64,000 nucleotides of DNA from FEB-22 sp003105195 (GCA_027493405.1 JAOSKV010000001.1:1201033-1265032), one strand, 5' to 3'. Positions 8,057 to 17,049 are shown, counted from the stretch's first letter. The notes: generated by a model from the letters alone, not told the origin. Made by a program: numbers and translations.

Positions 8057-8826
8057 CGGCCCGCGACCGGGCGTCGGCCGGGCGCCGCCGCGTCCTCGTC
8101 CCGCTGCTCTCGGCCGGCCTCGCCTTCGCGGTGCTGGTCGGGCTCGGCACCTGGCAGCTCGAACGGCGCGCCTGGAAGGAGGGCCTGATCGAGACCCTCT
8201 CGGAGCGCCTCGCCGCGCCGCCGGCCGCGCTTCCGCCGCCCGGGGCCTGGGCGCGGCTCGACCCGGCCGCCCACGAGTTCCGCCGCGTCGCCGTCCGCCT
8301 CGCGTTCCCCCGGCCCGACCAGGCCCTGGTCTACACGGTCGGATCGGCGCTGCGGCCCGACGTGAAGGGCGCCGGCCACTGGGTCGTGGCGCTCGGCGAG
8401 GCCGCGGGAGGCCGGCTGCTGGTGAACCGCGGCTTCCTGCCCCGGTCGGCCGAGGGCGGGCCCCAGGCGCCGCCGCCCCCGCCGGCCGGCCCGGTCGACG
8501 TGGTCGGGGTGCTCCGATGGCCCGAGGCCCGCGGCTGGTTCACGCCCGCCGACGACCCGGGGCGCAATCTCTGGTTCACGCGTGACCCTGCTGCGATTGC
8601 AGCGGGCAAGAATTGGGGCCCGGTCGCCCCCTTCGATCTCGAGCTGGAAGCGCCGGAACCCCCCGGCGGGCGGCTGCAGGCCGGCCCCTTGCGGGCCAGC
8701 CTGCCGAACAATCATCTCCAATATGCTCTCACCTGGTATGGTATTGCCGCCATGTTAGTGATTGTTACTGCGACATTTCTTGTCACGGAGTGGCAGAATC
8801 GCCGCGCCGGGCCCGATTCAGCATGA
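8053..8826 (+). CDS. SURF1 family cytochrome oxidase biogenesis protein
   Basis: A 257-residue protein with one membrane helix near each end enclosing a periplasmic domain, the SURF1 layout. Typical segments are GLGTWQLERRAWKEGLI after helix 1, LVNRGFLPRS, and LPNNHLQYALTWYGIAAMLVIVT at the second helix. Bacterial Surf1 binds heme a and promotes its insertion into subunit I. The start at 8053 overlaps the DUF983 stop by four bases. Confidence 0.93.
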   Translation: MTARDRASAGRRRVLVPLLSAGLAFAVLVGLGTWQLERRAWKEGLIETLSERLAAPPAALPPPGAWARLDPAAHEFRRVAVRLAFPRPDQALVYTVGSALRPDVKGAGHWVVALGEAAGGRLLVNRGFLPRSAEGGPQAPPPPPAGPVDVVGVLRWPEARGWFTPADDPGRNLWFTRDPAAIAAGKNWGPVAPFDLELEAPEPPGGRLQAGPLRASLPNNHLQYALTWYGIAAMLVIVTATFLVTEWQNRRAGPDSA

Positions 8827-8905
8827 CGCATCCGCGTGCCGCCGATTTCCTTGTGAACCCCGCGGCGGCCGACTAGTGTCCGAGCTTCAGGCCAGGAAAA
8901 GCACC

Positions 8906-10321
8906 GTGCGCTACGTGTCCACCCGGGGCGAGGCCCCTCAACTCGGATTCGTCGATGCGACGCTCGCGGGTCTCGCCCGCGACGGCGGGCTCTACGTGCC
9001 CGAGAGCTGGCCGACGCTGAGCGAGGAGCAGATCGCCGCCTTCGCGGGGCGCCCCTATGCGGAAGTCGCCGTCGAGGTGCTCGCGCCGTTCGTCGGCGGC
9101 GCGATCACGGGCCACGATCTCTCCCGCATGGCGCGCGAGGCCTATGACGGCTTCCGCCACCCCGCGGTGGCGCCCTTGGTCCAGCTCGCACCCTCGACCT
9201 TCGTGCTCGAGCTCTTCCACGGCCCGACGCTCGCCTTCAAGGATCTGGCGATGCAGCTGCTCGCGCGGCTGATGGACCACGCGCTGGCGCTGCGCGGCGA
9301 GCGCGCCACCATCGTCGGCGCGACCTCCGGCGATACCGGCGGCGCCGCCGTCGAGGCGTTCCGCGGGCGCAGCCAGGTCGACGTGGTGGTGCTCTATCCG
9401 CACGGCCGCATCTCCGAGGTGCAGCGGCGGATGATGACCACCCCGGGCGACGCCAACGTGCATGCCGTCGCGGTCGAGGGGACCTTCGACGACTGCCAGG
9501 CGATCGTGAAGGGCCTGTTCAATCACCACGCGTTCCGCGACCGCGTCCGGCTCTCCGGCGTCAACTCGATCAACTGGGCGCGCATCGTCGCGCAGGTCGT
9601 CTACTACTTCACGGCGGCGGTCGCCCTCGGCGCGCCCCGCCGCAAGGTCGCCTTCACGGTCCCGACCGGGAATTTCGGCGACGTGTTCGCGGGTTATGTC
9701 GCGACCCGCATGGGCCTGCCGGTCGAGCGGCTCGGCATCGCGACCAATGTCAACGACATCCTGGCCCGCACGCTGGAGAGCGGCCACTACGAGCTGCGCG
9801 ACGTCGTCGCCACCGACTCGCCCTCCATGGACATCCAGGTCTCGTCCAACTTCGAGCGGCTGCTGTTCGACGCCTGCCGGCGCGACGCCCGCGCGGTCCG
9901 CGCCATGATGGCCTCGCTCGCCCAGTCGCGGCGCTTCTCGATCCCCTCCGAGGCCCTGGCCGAGATCCGCGCCCGCTTCACCGCGGATCGCGCCGGGCGC
10001 GAGGAGACCGCCGCCACCATCCGCACGGTGCGCAAGGAAACCGGCTACCTGCTCGATCCGCACACCGCGGTCGGACTCGCGGTGGCCGAGAAGGAGCCGC
10101 GCGACCGGGCGGTCCCGATGATCGTGCTCGCGACCGCGCATCCCGCCAAGTTCCCCGACGCGGTGCGTGCCGCCTGCGGCGTCACGCCGGAGCTTCCCGA
10201 CTGGCTCTCGGACCTCGCCCGGCGCGAGGAGCGCGTCACCCGATTGCCGGCCGACCAGGGCGCGGTCGAGCGTTACATCATGGCGGCGAGCCGGGCCGCG
10301 CAAGAAGGAGCGGCCGCATGA
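8906..10321 (+). CDS. thrC: Threonine synthase
   Basis: PLP enzyme converting O-phosphohomoserine to threonine. The GTG at 8906 gives MRYVSTRGEAPQLGF, the usual N-terminus, and has an AGGA eight bases upstream. The frame is open further upstream but overlaps surf1 without family similarity. At 471 residues it has the standard length. The PLP lysine is in TLAFKDLAMQ and the phosphate-binding loop is GATSGDTGGAAVEAF. The stop overlaps the next start (ATGA). Position between surf1 and an M16 peptidase is the common order in this group. Confidence 0.96.
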   Translation: MRYVSTRGEAPQLGFVDATLAGLARDGGLYVPESWPTLSEEQIAAFAGRPYAEVAVEVLAPFVGGAITGHDLSRMAREAYDGFRHPAVAPLVQLAPSTFVLELFHGPTLAFKDLAMQLLARLMDHALALRGERATIVGATSGDTGGAAVEAFRGRSQVDVVVLYPHGRISEVQRRMMTTPGDANVHAVAVEGTFDDCQAIVKGLFNHHAFRDRVRLSGVNSINWARIVAQVVYYFTAAVALGAPRRKVAFTVPTGNFGDVFAGYVATRMGLPVERLGIATNVNDILARTLESGHYELRDVVATDSPSMDIQVSSNFERLLFDACRRDARAVRAMMASLAQSRRFSIPSEALAEIRARFTADRAGREETAATIRTVRKETGYLLDPHTAVGLAVAEKEPRDRAVPMIVLATAHPAKFPDAVRAACGVTPELPDWLSDLARREERVTRLPADQGAVERYIMAASRAAQEGAAA

Positions 10322-11589
10322 CTGTCGAGGTGACGCGCTTGAACTCGGGCCTGGCGATCGTGACCGACGCCATGCCGCATCTCGAGACCGCCTCGCTCGG
10401 CGTCTGGGCCGGTTGCGGCAGCCGCGACGAGCAGGCGGACGAGCACGGCATCGCCCATCTCCTCGAGCACATGGCCTTCAAGGGCACCTCGCGCCGCTCC
10501 GCGCGCCAGATCGCCGAGGAGATCGAGGCCGTGGGCGGCGACATCAACGCCGCGACCAGCGCCGAGACCACCGCCTATTACGCGCGCATGTTGCGCGAGG
10601 ACGTGCCGCTCGCCCTCGACATCCTCTCCGACATCCTCGCGGACCCGACCTTCGATCCGCTCGAGCTCGCGCGCGAGAAGAACGTGATCGTGCAGGAGAT
10701 CGGCGCCACCGAGGACGCGCCCGACGAGCTCGTCTACGACTACCTCCAGACCGTCGCCTTCCCGGGCCAGTCGGTGGGCCGCTCGATCCTGGGCACGCCC
10801 GAGACCGTGCGCTCCTTCGACTCGGCGCGGCTGCGCACCTATCTCGACCGCAACTACCGCGCCCCCGACATGGTGGTGGTCGCGGCGGGCGCCGTCGAGC
10901 ATGTCCGCATCGTCGAGGAGGCCTCGCGCCGCTTCGCCTCCTTCAACGGCCCGGTCGCGCCGGTGCCGGAGCCCGCGCGCTTCTCGGGCGGCGCGCGCAT
11001 CGAGGTGCGCGACCTCGAGCAGGCGCATATCGCCTGCGCGCTCGAGGGCGTGTCGCTCGGCGACGACCAGCTCTACAGCCTGCAGGTCTTCACCAACGTC
11101 CTGGGCGGCGGGATGTCCTCGCGCCTGTTCCAGGAGATCCGCGAGAAGCGCGGGCTCTGCTACGCGATCTACGCCTTCCATGCGCCCTATGCGGACACCG
11201 GCCTGTTCGGCATCTATGCCGGCACCGACGCCGCCGACGTGCCGGAGCTCATGAACGTGGTGGTGAGCGAGATCGGCGAGGCGGCCGACTCCGTGACCGA
11301 GGTCGAGATCGCCCGCGCCAAGGCGCAGATGAAGGCCGGCCTGTTGATGGCGCTCGAGAGCTCCGGCGCCCGCGCCGAGCAGATCGCGCGCCAGATGATC
11401 GCCTTCGGGCGCCCCATCCCGCTCGAGGAGGTGGTCGCCAAGGTCGACGCCGTCACGATCGAGAGCGCCCGGGCGGCGGGCCGGGCCCTGATCGCCCGCA
11501 GCCGGCCCGCGGTCGCGGTGCTCGGCCCCGGCCGCGGCCTTGAAAGGGCGGCCGTGATCGCGGAAAGTCTCGGCCGTCGCGCCGCCTGA
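10318..11589 (+). CDS. M16 family zinc peptidase (processing peptidase-like)
   Basis: A 423-residue single-unit M16 peptidase of the mitochondrial processing peptidase beta/YmxG type. The inverted zinc motif HxxEH is HLLEHMAFKGT. The distal glutamate lies in the downstream helix region REKNVIVQEIGATEDAPDE. The C-terminal half carries the second M16 domain with GGGMSSRLFQEIREKRGLCY. It is translationally coupled to thrC by an ATGA overlap. The biological substrate in bacteria is unclear. Confidence 0.93.
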   Translation: MTVEVTRLNSGLAIVTDAMPHLETASLGVWAGCGSRDEQADEHGIAHLLEHMAFKGTSRRSARQIAEEIEAVGGDINAATSAETTAYYARMLREDVPLALDILSDILADPTFDPLELAREKNVIVQEIGATEDAPDELVYDYLQTVAFPGQSVGRSILGTPETVRSFDSARLRTYLDRNYRAPDMVVVAAGAVEHVRIVEEASRRFASFNGPVAPVPEPARFSGGARIEVRDLEQAHIACALEGVSLGDDQLYSLQVFTNVLGGGMSSRLFQEIREKRGLCYAIYAFHAPYADTGLFGIYAGTDAADVPELMNVVVSEIGEAADSVTEVEIARAKAQMKAGLLMALESSGARAEQIARQMIAFGRPIPLEEVVAKVDAVTIESARAAGRALIARSRPAVAVLGPGRGLERAAVIAESLGRRAA

Positions 11590-11636
11590 AGTCCCAGAAC
11601 CCTCCTGCGCCGGCGGCGTTGTTGCCGGCGAACGCC

Positions 11637-12224
11637 ATGGCCTTCTTTCGCACCGTCAGCTTCTCGGAGCCGCTCCCCGTCGTCGAGGGCGATGGCGTCT
11701 ATCTGCGCGCGCCGCAGATGAACGACTACGGCGACTGGGCGGAGCTGCGCGAGTCGAGCCGCGCGTTCCTCACCCCCTGGGAGCCGACCTGGCCGGCCGA
11801 CGACCTCACCCGCGGCGCCTTCCGCCGGCGGCTGCGCCGCTACGCCGAGGACCTTCGAACGGACCAGTCCTATCCGTTCTTCCTGTTCCGCCGCGCCGAC
11901 CACGTGCTGGTTGGCGGCGTGACCCTCGCCAACATCCGTCGCGGCGTCGCCCAGGCCGGCAGCGTCGGCTACTGGATGGGGGCGCGCCACGCCGGGCAGG
12001 GGCAGATGACCCGCGGCCTGCGCGCGCTCATTCCCTTCGCATTCGCGACGCTGCGGCTGCACCGCCTGGAGGCGGCCTGCATCCCGAGCAACGCCGCCTC
12101 GATCCGGCTCCTGGAGAAGACCGGATTCACGCGCGAGGGCTATGCGCGCGAGTATCTCTGCATCAACGGCCTCTGGCAGGACCACCTGCTGTTCGCGCAG
12201 CTGGCCGGCGATCTGCGCCGCTGA
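11637..12224 (+). CDS. GNAT N-acetyltransferase (RimJ/RimL type)
   Basis: 195 residues from the ATG at 11637 (MAFFRTVSFSEP). A TTG eighteen bases upstream in the same frame is less likely. The GNAT fold is supported by the acetyl-CoA loop region YWMGARHAGQGQMTRGLRAL and the later HRLEAACIPSNAASIRLLEKTGFTREG, typical of Rim-type acetyltransferases that act on ribosomal protein N-termini or similar substrates. It follows the M16 peptidase by 47 bp and ends the thrC transcript block. Confidence 0.9.
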   Translation: MAFFRTVSFSEPLPVVEGDGVYLRAPQMNDYGDWAELRESSRAFLTPWEPTWPADDLTRGAFRRRLRRYAEDLRTDQSYPFFLFRRADHVLVGGVTLANIRRGVAQAGSVGYWMGARHAGQGQMTRGLRALIPFAFATLRLHRLEAACIPSNAASIRLLEKTGFTREGYAREYLCINGLWQDHLLFAQLAGDLRR

Positions 12225-12345
12225 GGCGCGCGATTCCGGTGACCCGACAAGGCGATGGGCCGCATCCATGCCTTGGGCCGGCCACGGTTCGCCTGCTATA
12301 AGCCGCATCGGGACGGCCTCATCGGGAACGGGGCGAGGGCGAATC

Positions 12346-13029
12346 ATGTTCTGCGTAACGACCGACCAGACGCGGCTTCCGGCACGCGGAATCGCCGTCG
12401 CCGTGCTCGGCCTCGCGCTCGCGGGCTGCGGCGCGGGCGGCGGCCTCTCCGGCTCCTCCTCCGCCGGCAGCAGTTCCGGGAGCTTCACGGACCGCATGAG
12501 CGCGGCCTTGTTCGGGCCGCCCGCCGGGTCCGGCGACCCGGCCGCGGCCGGCACCCCGACGCCGGCCGAGCCGGATTGTCCCGGCGTCGACATCCGCGCC
12601 GGCGGCGCGACGCTTGCCGTCAACCAGCCGGGCGCCGAGGCGACGCCGATGACGCTGCGCTACCAGGCCTCCCTCGGGCGCACCGCCCGCGAATGCGCGA
12701 GCCTCGGTGCCACCATGACGATCAAGGTCGGCGTCGAGGGCCGGATCGTGGTCGGGCCCGCCGGGGCGCCGGGCCAGACGGAGCTGCCGCTGCGCTACAG
12801 CCTCGTCAAGGAAGGCGCGCAGCCGCGCACCATCCTGACCAAGTTCCACCGCGTGCCGGTGTCGATCGCGCCCGGGCAGGGCAATATCGGCTTCGTGCAT
12901 GTCGAGGAGGACCTCACCTTCCCGGTGCCGCCCGGCGAGGAGCTGTTGAGCTATGTGGTCTATGTCGGCTTCGACCCCGAGGGCCTGAAGGAGCGCCCGG
13001 TCGCCAAGCGCCGCGCGCCGCGCAGGTAG
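12346..13029 (+). CDS. Putative lipoprotein of unknown function
   Basis: 227 residues. The N-terminus has a hydrophobic stretch ending in LALAGC, a good lipobox with Cys near residue 27. A Ser/Gly-rich linker, then a Pro/Ala-rich stretch, lead to a compact domain with two cysteines (PDCPGVD and ARECASLG). I do not recognise a named family with certainty. It is probably attached to a membrane facing the periplasm. A TATAAG hexamer (about 12296-12301) upstream could be part of its promoter. Confidence 0.75.
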   Translation: MFCVTTDQTRLPARGIAVAVLGLALAGCGAGGGLSGSSSAGSSSGSFTDRMSAALFGPPAGSGDPAAAGTPTPAEPDCPGVDIRAGGATLAVNQPGAEATPMTLRYQASLGRTARECASLGATMTIKVGVEGRIVVGPAGAPGQTELPLRYSLVKEGAQPRTILTKFHRVPVSIAPGQGNIGFVHVEEDLTFPVPPGEELLSYVVYVGFDPEGLKERPVAKRRAPRR

Positions 13030-13088
13030 CCCGCCCCGACCGCGCGCTCCCTCCCGCGCCTTGACCCCGGCGGCGCCCGGGTCCGATA

Positions 13089-13106
13089 TTTCTGTCATGA
13101 CAGAAA
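13089..13106. promoter_or_regulatory. Perfect 18-bp palindrome over the regulator's start codon
   Basis: TTTCTGTCATGACAGAAA is an exact inverted repeat whose central ATG (13097-13099) is the proposed start codon of the following GbsR/MarR-type gene. A winged-helix repressor binding here could block its own transcription or translation. Autoregulation is inference from position and symmetry. Confidence 0.65.
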
Positions 13107-13666
13107 CGCGCGGCCAGAGCCGGGAGCTTCCGCTCGCCATCGAGCGCTTCGTGCTGCACTGGGGCGACATGGGCGGGCGCTGGGGCGTCAACCGCTCGAT
13201 CGGCCAGATCCATGCCGTGCTCTATCTCGCGGACGCGCCGATGACCGCCGAGGACATCGCCGACACGCTCGGCATGGCGCGTTCCAACGTGTCGAGCTCG
13301 CTCAAGGAGCTTCTCGCCTGGAATCTGATCCGCCGCGTGCCCATCAAGGGCGACCGGCGCGACCACTATGCGGCCGAGACCGACATCTGGGAAGTGTTCA
13401 CGCGGATCACGGCGGGCCGCAAGGAGCGCGAGATCGATCCGGCCGTCGTCGTCCTGCGCGACTGTGTCGCCGAGGCGCAGCGCGACCCGACGGTCCCCGC
13501 GGTCGCGACCGAGCGCCTGAAGGCCATGCTCGCCTTCATCGAGATGATGGAGCGCTGGTATGCGCAGATGCTGAAGGTCCCGCGTCCGCAGCTCGCCGCC
13601 CTGGTTCGGCTCGGCAGCAAGGTGCTCCACATGCTCCCGGCGCGGCGTCAGCGGCGCGCGAGATAG
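13097..13666 (+). CDS. GbsR/MarR family winged-helix transcriptional regulator
   Basis: 189 residues from ATG 13097. A TTG at 13061 is in frame but would place the palindrome inside the gene. The DNA-binding wing is the region AEDIADTLGMARSNVSSSLKELLAWNLIRRVPIKGDRRDHYAAE, matching GbsR-type MarR proteins, followed by a helical C-terminal dimer region. The last 19 bases overlap the convergent acetamidase gene. Target genes are unknown. The palindrome at its start is a good candidate operator. Confidence 0.88.
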   Translation: MTETRGQSRELPLAIERFVLHWGDMGGRWGVNRSIGQIHAVLYLADAPMTAEDIADTLGMARSNVSSSLKELLAWNLIRRVPIKGDRRDHYAAETDIWEVFTRITAGRKEREIDPAVVVLRDCVAEAQRDPTVPAVATERLKAMLAFIEMMERWYAQMLKVPRPQLAALVRLGSKVLHMLPARRQRRAR

Positions 13667-14595
13667 CGCTTCTCCAGCATCGCGTGCACGCCCTTGTTGC
13701 CGTTGACGACCTGGGTGACCCGCAGGTCCGCGGCGAGGCTGCACAGCGAGTAGGCGTCCTCGCGCGCAAGGCCGGTCCGCTCGCAGACGAGCCGGATCAT
13801 GTCGCGCAGCGCGATGGTGACGCACTGGTCGAGATCCGGATCGAACCCCATGGTGATCATGTGGGTCGCGGTCTCGGCACGCGGCCAGTCGAGCCGCAGG
13901 TCGTCGCGAAGGTGCAGCTCGAAGGTGCCGACCAGGCCGGTCTCGATCGCCGTGATGCAGACCTCGCCGTCGCCTTGCGCGCCGTGGCCGTCGCCGGCCG
14001 AGAACAGCGCCCCGTCGACGTGGATCGGCAGGTAGAGCGTGGTGCCGGCGGTGAGCTCCTTGTTGTCGAGATTGCCGCCGTTCTGGCGGGGCGGCGCGGT
14101 CGAGACCGCGCCCCAGTCGCCGGGCGGCGCGACCGCCATCACGCCGAAGAACGGGCGCAGCGGGATCTCTCCGCCCCAGGCGAGCCGGCCGACCATGCGC
14201 GCGGCATCGAGGCCGATATGCGTCAGGTGGAAGGCGTCGAAATCGTCCGGCAGCGCGCCCGCGCCCGGGCGGATGAAGTTGTAGCCCCAGTCGTAGGCGA
14301 GCTCGATCTTGCGGATCCGCACCTCCAGCACCTGCCCGGCCCTGGCGCCGCGCACCGCGACCGGCCCGGTGCAGATGTGCGGGCCGAGCTTGCGTTCCAC
14401 CCGCGCATGGATCGCCGGCAGCGCCGGCGGGATCGTGAAGCCGCGTGCCGTCGCAGGCAAATGCTCCGGCGCGCCCGAGACGCTCGAGATCGTGACCGTG
14501 TCGCCGCTGTCGACGGTCAGCACCGGCGCCAGCGTCGCGTCGAAGAAGCCCCAGTGCACGGTCTCGGGCGCGGCATCCAGGCGGTGGTGGGTCAT
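13648..14595 (-). CDS. Acetamidase/formamidase family protein
   Basis: 315 residues from the ATG at 14595 (MTHHRLDAAPETVHWGFF). An in-frame ATG at 14622 is an alternative. The family signature is visible in TVHWGFFDATLAPVLTVDSGDTVTI, the GHGAQGDGEVCITAIET block and the C-terminal GVHAMLEKRYL. These enzymes hydrolyse short amides such as formamide or acetamide to the acid and ammonia. The exact substrate is not evident. The gene is convergent with the GbsR-type regulator and lies back to back with the glycine riboswitch, transcribed in the opposite direction. Confidence 0.9.
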   Translation of the reverse strand: MTHHRLDAAPETVHWGFFDATLAPVLTVDSGDTVTISSVSGAPEHLPATARGFTIPPALPAIHARVERKLGPHICTGPVAVRGARAGQVLEVRIRKIELAYDWGYNFIRPGAGALPDDFDAFHLTHIGLDAARMVGRLAWGGEIPLRPFFGVMAVAPPGDWGAVSTAPPRQNGGNLDNKELTAGTTLYLPIHVDGALFSAGDGHGAQGDGEVCITAIETGLVGTFELHLRDDLRLDWPRAETATHMITMGFDPDLDQCVTIALRDMIRLVCERTGLAREDAYSLCSLAADLRVTQVVNGNKGVHAMLEKRYLARR

Positions 14596-14794
14596 GGGAA
14601 AAGCTCTCGCGTGGGAGCCCATTGATCACGACAGTCGCCGCGGCGCCAAGGCCACAGTGCTTCGCCGTGCATGATTTGTTCCCTGCGCGACGAAAGATGC
14701 CGGGCATCGTCGGCGAACGCGATTTCCCTGCGCGGAAAATCCCGATACCATACCGACGTCGTCGCGAGAGAATCGCGGGGACCTGTCAGACGAA

Positions 14795-14985
14795 CCCTGC
14801 GGGAGAGACCGGTCCGTCCGGCGCCGAAGGCGCAACCGCCCCGGAAACGCTCAGGCAAAAGGACCGCAGGGGGATGACGCTCTGGAAAGCAGCCGCGCCC
14901 CGTCGGCGCGGCTCACCGACGGAGTAAGCTGCGCGGCCCGCCGCCCGGCGAAATCTCTCAGGTTCCGCGACAGAGGGGGCTCGGC
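14795..14985 (+). promoter_or_regulatory. Tandem glycine riboswitch controlling the gcv operon
   Basis: This lies in the 431-bp gap before gcvT. Aptamer 1 shows CGGGAGAGACCGG, a stem GCGCCGAAGGCGC and then CTCAGGCAAAAGGACCG. Aptamer 2 shows CTCTGGAAAGCAGC, a long middle stem, GGAGTAAGCTGCGC and AAATCTCTCAGG before CGACAGAGGGGG. These are the hallmarks of the cooperative two-aptamer glycine riboswitch (gcvT RNA). Downstream, GCCGGGCATCCGCCCGGGGGAGCC could form a hairpin that masks the ribosome binding site before gcvT. Glycine binding should switch on the cleavage system. The rest of the gap, 14596-14794, shows nothing I can name. Confidence 0.93.
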
Positions 14986-15026
14986 CGGGCATCCGCCCGG
15001 GGGAGCCTGTCGTCAGCGGAGCCGTG

Positions 15027-16171
15027 ATGAGCGAGACCAAGACCCTCAGCCTGCAGCTGCTGCATACGCCGCTCCACGCGCTCCATCTCGCGCGCGGCGC
15101 CCGCATGGTGCCCTTCGCGGGCTACGAGATGCCGGTGCAGTATGCCGACGGCATCATCGCCGAGCACAACCACACGCGCGCGGCCGTCGGCCTGTTCGAC
15201 GTCTCCCACATGGGCCAGGCCTTCCTGGTCGGCGCCGACCACGCGACGGCGGCGCGCGCGCGCTCGAGGCGCTCGTTCCGGCCGACATCCTCGGCCTCGC
15301 GCCGGGCCGCCAGCGCTATACCCAGCTCCTCGACGAGGAGGGCGGCATTCTCGACGACCTCATGGTGACCCGCCCGTCCGATCCGGACGAGGACGGCGTG
15401 CTGATGCTGGTCGTGAATGCCGCGCGCAAGGAGGACGATTTCGCTCATCTCGCGGCACGCCTTCCCGGCAACCTGCGGCTCCTGCGCGCCGACCATCGCG
15501 CGCTGCTCGCCGTGCAGGGGCCGAAGGCCGTGCAGGTCGTCTCGCGGCACTGTCCCGAGGCGGCCGCCATGGGCTTCATGAGCGCGGTCACGACCCGCTT
15601 CGACGGCATCGACTGCCACATCAGCCGCTCCGGCTACACGGGCGAGGACGGCTACGAGATCTCCTGCAAGGCGACGCGGGTGCGGGCGATCGCCGAGCGG
15701 CTGCTGGGTGAGCCGGGAGTGAAGCCGATCGGCCTCGGCGCCCGCGACTCGCTCCGCCTCGAGGCGGGTCTGTGCCTCTACGGGCACGACATCGATGCCA
15801 CGACCTCGCCCGTGGAGGCGGCGCTCGCCTGGTCGATCCAGAAGCGGCGGCGCGAGGAGGGCGGCTTTCCGGGCGCCGCGCGCATCCGGCGCGAACTCGC
15901 CGAGGGGCCGGCGCGGCTGCGCGTCGGCATCAAGCCCGAGGGCCGGGCGCCGGCGCGCGAGGGGACCGAGATCCGCGCCGCCGACGGCACCGCGATCGGC
16001 CGCGTCACCTCGGGCGGCTTCGGCCCCACGGTCGAGGGGCCGGTCGCCATGGGCTACGTGGCGCGCGAGCATTCCGCGCCCGGCACGCCGGTCGTGCTCG
16101 TGGCGCGCGGCAAGGAGCTCGCGGCGCAAGTCGTGCCGCTTCCCTTCGTGCCCCACCGCTACGCCAGATGA
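15027..16171 (+). CDS. gcvT: Glycine cleavage T protein (aminomethyltransferase), frameshifted
   Basis: T protein transfers the methylene carbon from aminomethyl-lipoyl H protein to tetrahydrofolate and releases ammonia. The N-terminal part (LHALHLARGARMVPFAGYEMPVQY...VGLFDVSHMGQ) and the C-terminal part (SRSGYTGEDGYEI, GLGARDSLRLEAGLCLYGHDID) are both canonical. They lie in different frames. Two extra bases in a GC dinucleotide tract at about 15252-15263 break the frame. Removing one GC unit restores the expected RALEALVPADILGLAPGRQRYTQLL. Without a frameshift the protein would be ~380 residues. The tract makes an assembly error likely. Confidence 0.9.
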
Positions 16172-16184
16172 TCGAGGAGCCGCC

Positions 16185-16559
16185 ATGGCCAAGCGCTACA
16201 CCAAGGATCACGAGTGGATCGAGGTCGACGGCGACGTCGCCGTCGTCGGCATCAGCGACTATGCCCAGTCGCAGCTCGGCGACGTCGTCTATGTCGAGTT
16301 GCCCGAGGTCGGCAAGACCGTGAGCAAGGGCGCGGAGGCCGCGGTGGTCGAATCCGTCAAGGCCGCGAGCGAGGTCTACGCGCCGGCCGGCGGCGAGGTG
16401 GTCGGCGTCAACGAGGCGCTCGGCGGCGCGCCCGCCACCGTCAACGAGGATGCCGAGGGCAAGGGCTGGTTCCTGAAGCTGAAGCTCGCGAACGCCGCCG
16501 AGCTCGACGACCTGATGAGCCCCGACCAATACAAGGAATTCGTCGCCTCGCTCGCCTGA
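16185..16559 (+). CDS. gcvH: Glycine cleavage H protein
   Basis: 124-residue lipoyl carrier protein that shuttles the aminomethyl group between the P, T and L proteins. The lipoylated lysine is Lys59 in VVESVKAASEVYAPA. The gene starts 13 bp after gcvT with GAGGAGCCGCC upstream, a good ribosome binding site. It is full length and canonical. Confidence 0.97.
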   Translation: MAKRYTKDHEWIEVDGDVAVVGISDYAQSQLGDVVYVELPEVGKTVSKGAEAAVVESVKAASEVYAPAGGEVVGVNEALGGAPATVNEDAEGKGWFLKLKLANAAELDDLMSPDQYKEFVASLA

Positions 16560-16569
16560 GGTCATCCGC

Positions 16570-17049
16570 ATGGCCCACGACTATCGTGCCAGCGTGCGCT
16601 GGACCCGCGCCGGCGCCGTCTTCACCGACAACCGCTACAGCCGCGGCCACGTCTGGCGCTTCGACGGCGGCGTCGAGGTGCCGGCCTCCTCGTCGCCCGC
16701 AAGCGTGCGGCCGCCCTATTCGCTGGCCGAGGCGGTCGACCCCGAGGAGGCGCTGGTCGCGGCGGTGTCGAGCTGCCACATGCTGTTCTTCCTCGCATTC
16801 GCGGCGCAGGCCGGCCTGGTGGTCGACACCTACGAGGACGAGGCGGTCGGCACCATGACGAAGAACCCGCAGGGCAAGCTCTACGTCTCCGACGTGGTGC
16901 TGAGGCCGGCGATCGTCTTCTCCGGCGCGAAGCGGCCGACGGCCGGCGAGGTCGAGGCGCTGCATCATCGCAGCCACGAGGAATGCTACATCGCGAACTC
17001 GATCCGCGCAGCCGTGCGGGTCGAGGCGCCCGCCTTCGGCTTCGCATGA
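16570..17049 (+). CDS. OsmC/Ohr family protein inside the gcv operon
   Basis: 159 residues. The OsmC fold is indicated by the two redox cysteines in AAVSSCHMLFFLAFAA and EECYIANSI, placed as in thiol peroxidases of the OsmC/YhfA type, which reduce organic hydroperoxides. It is 10 bp after gcvH and 13 bp before gcvPA, all in one direction, so it should be co-transcribed and under the same glycine riboswitch. Why a peroxidase-like protein sits here is not known. A link to lipoyl-thiol protection is only a guess. Confidence 0.88.
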   Translation: MAHDYRASVRWTRAGAVFTDNRYSRGHVWRFDGGVEVPASSSPASVRPPYSLAEAVDPEEALVAAVSSCHMLFFLAFAAQAGLVVDTYEDEAVGTMTKNPQGKLYVSDVVLRPAIVFSGAKRPTAGEVEALHHRSHEECYIANSIRAAVRVEAPAFGFA

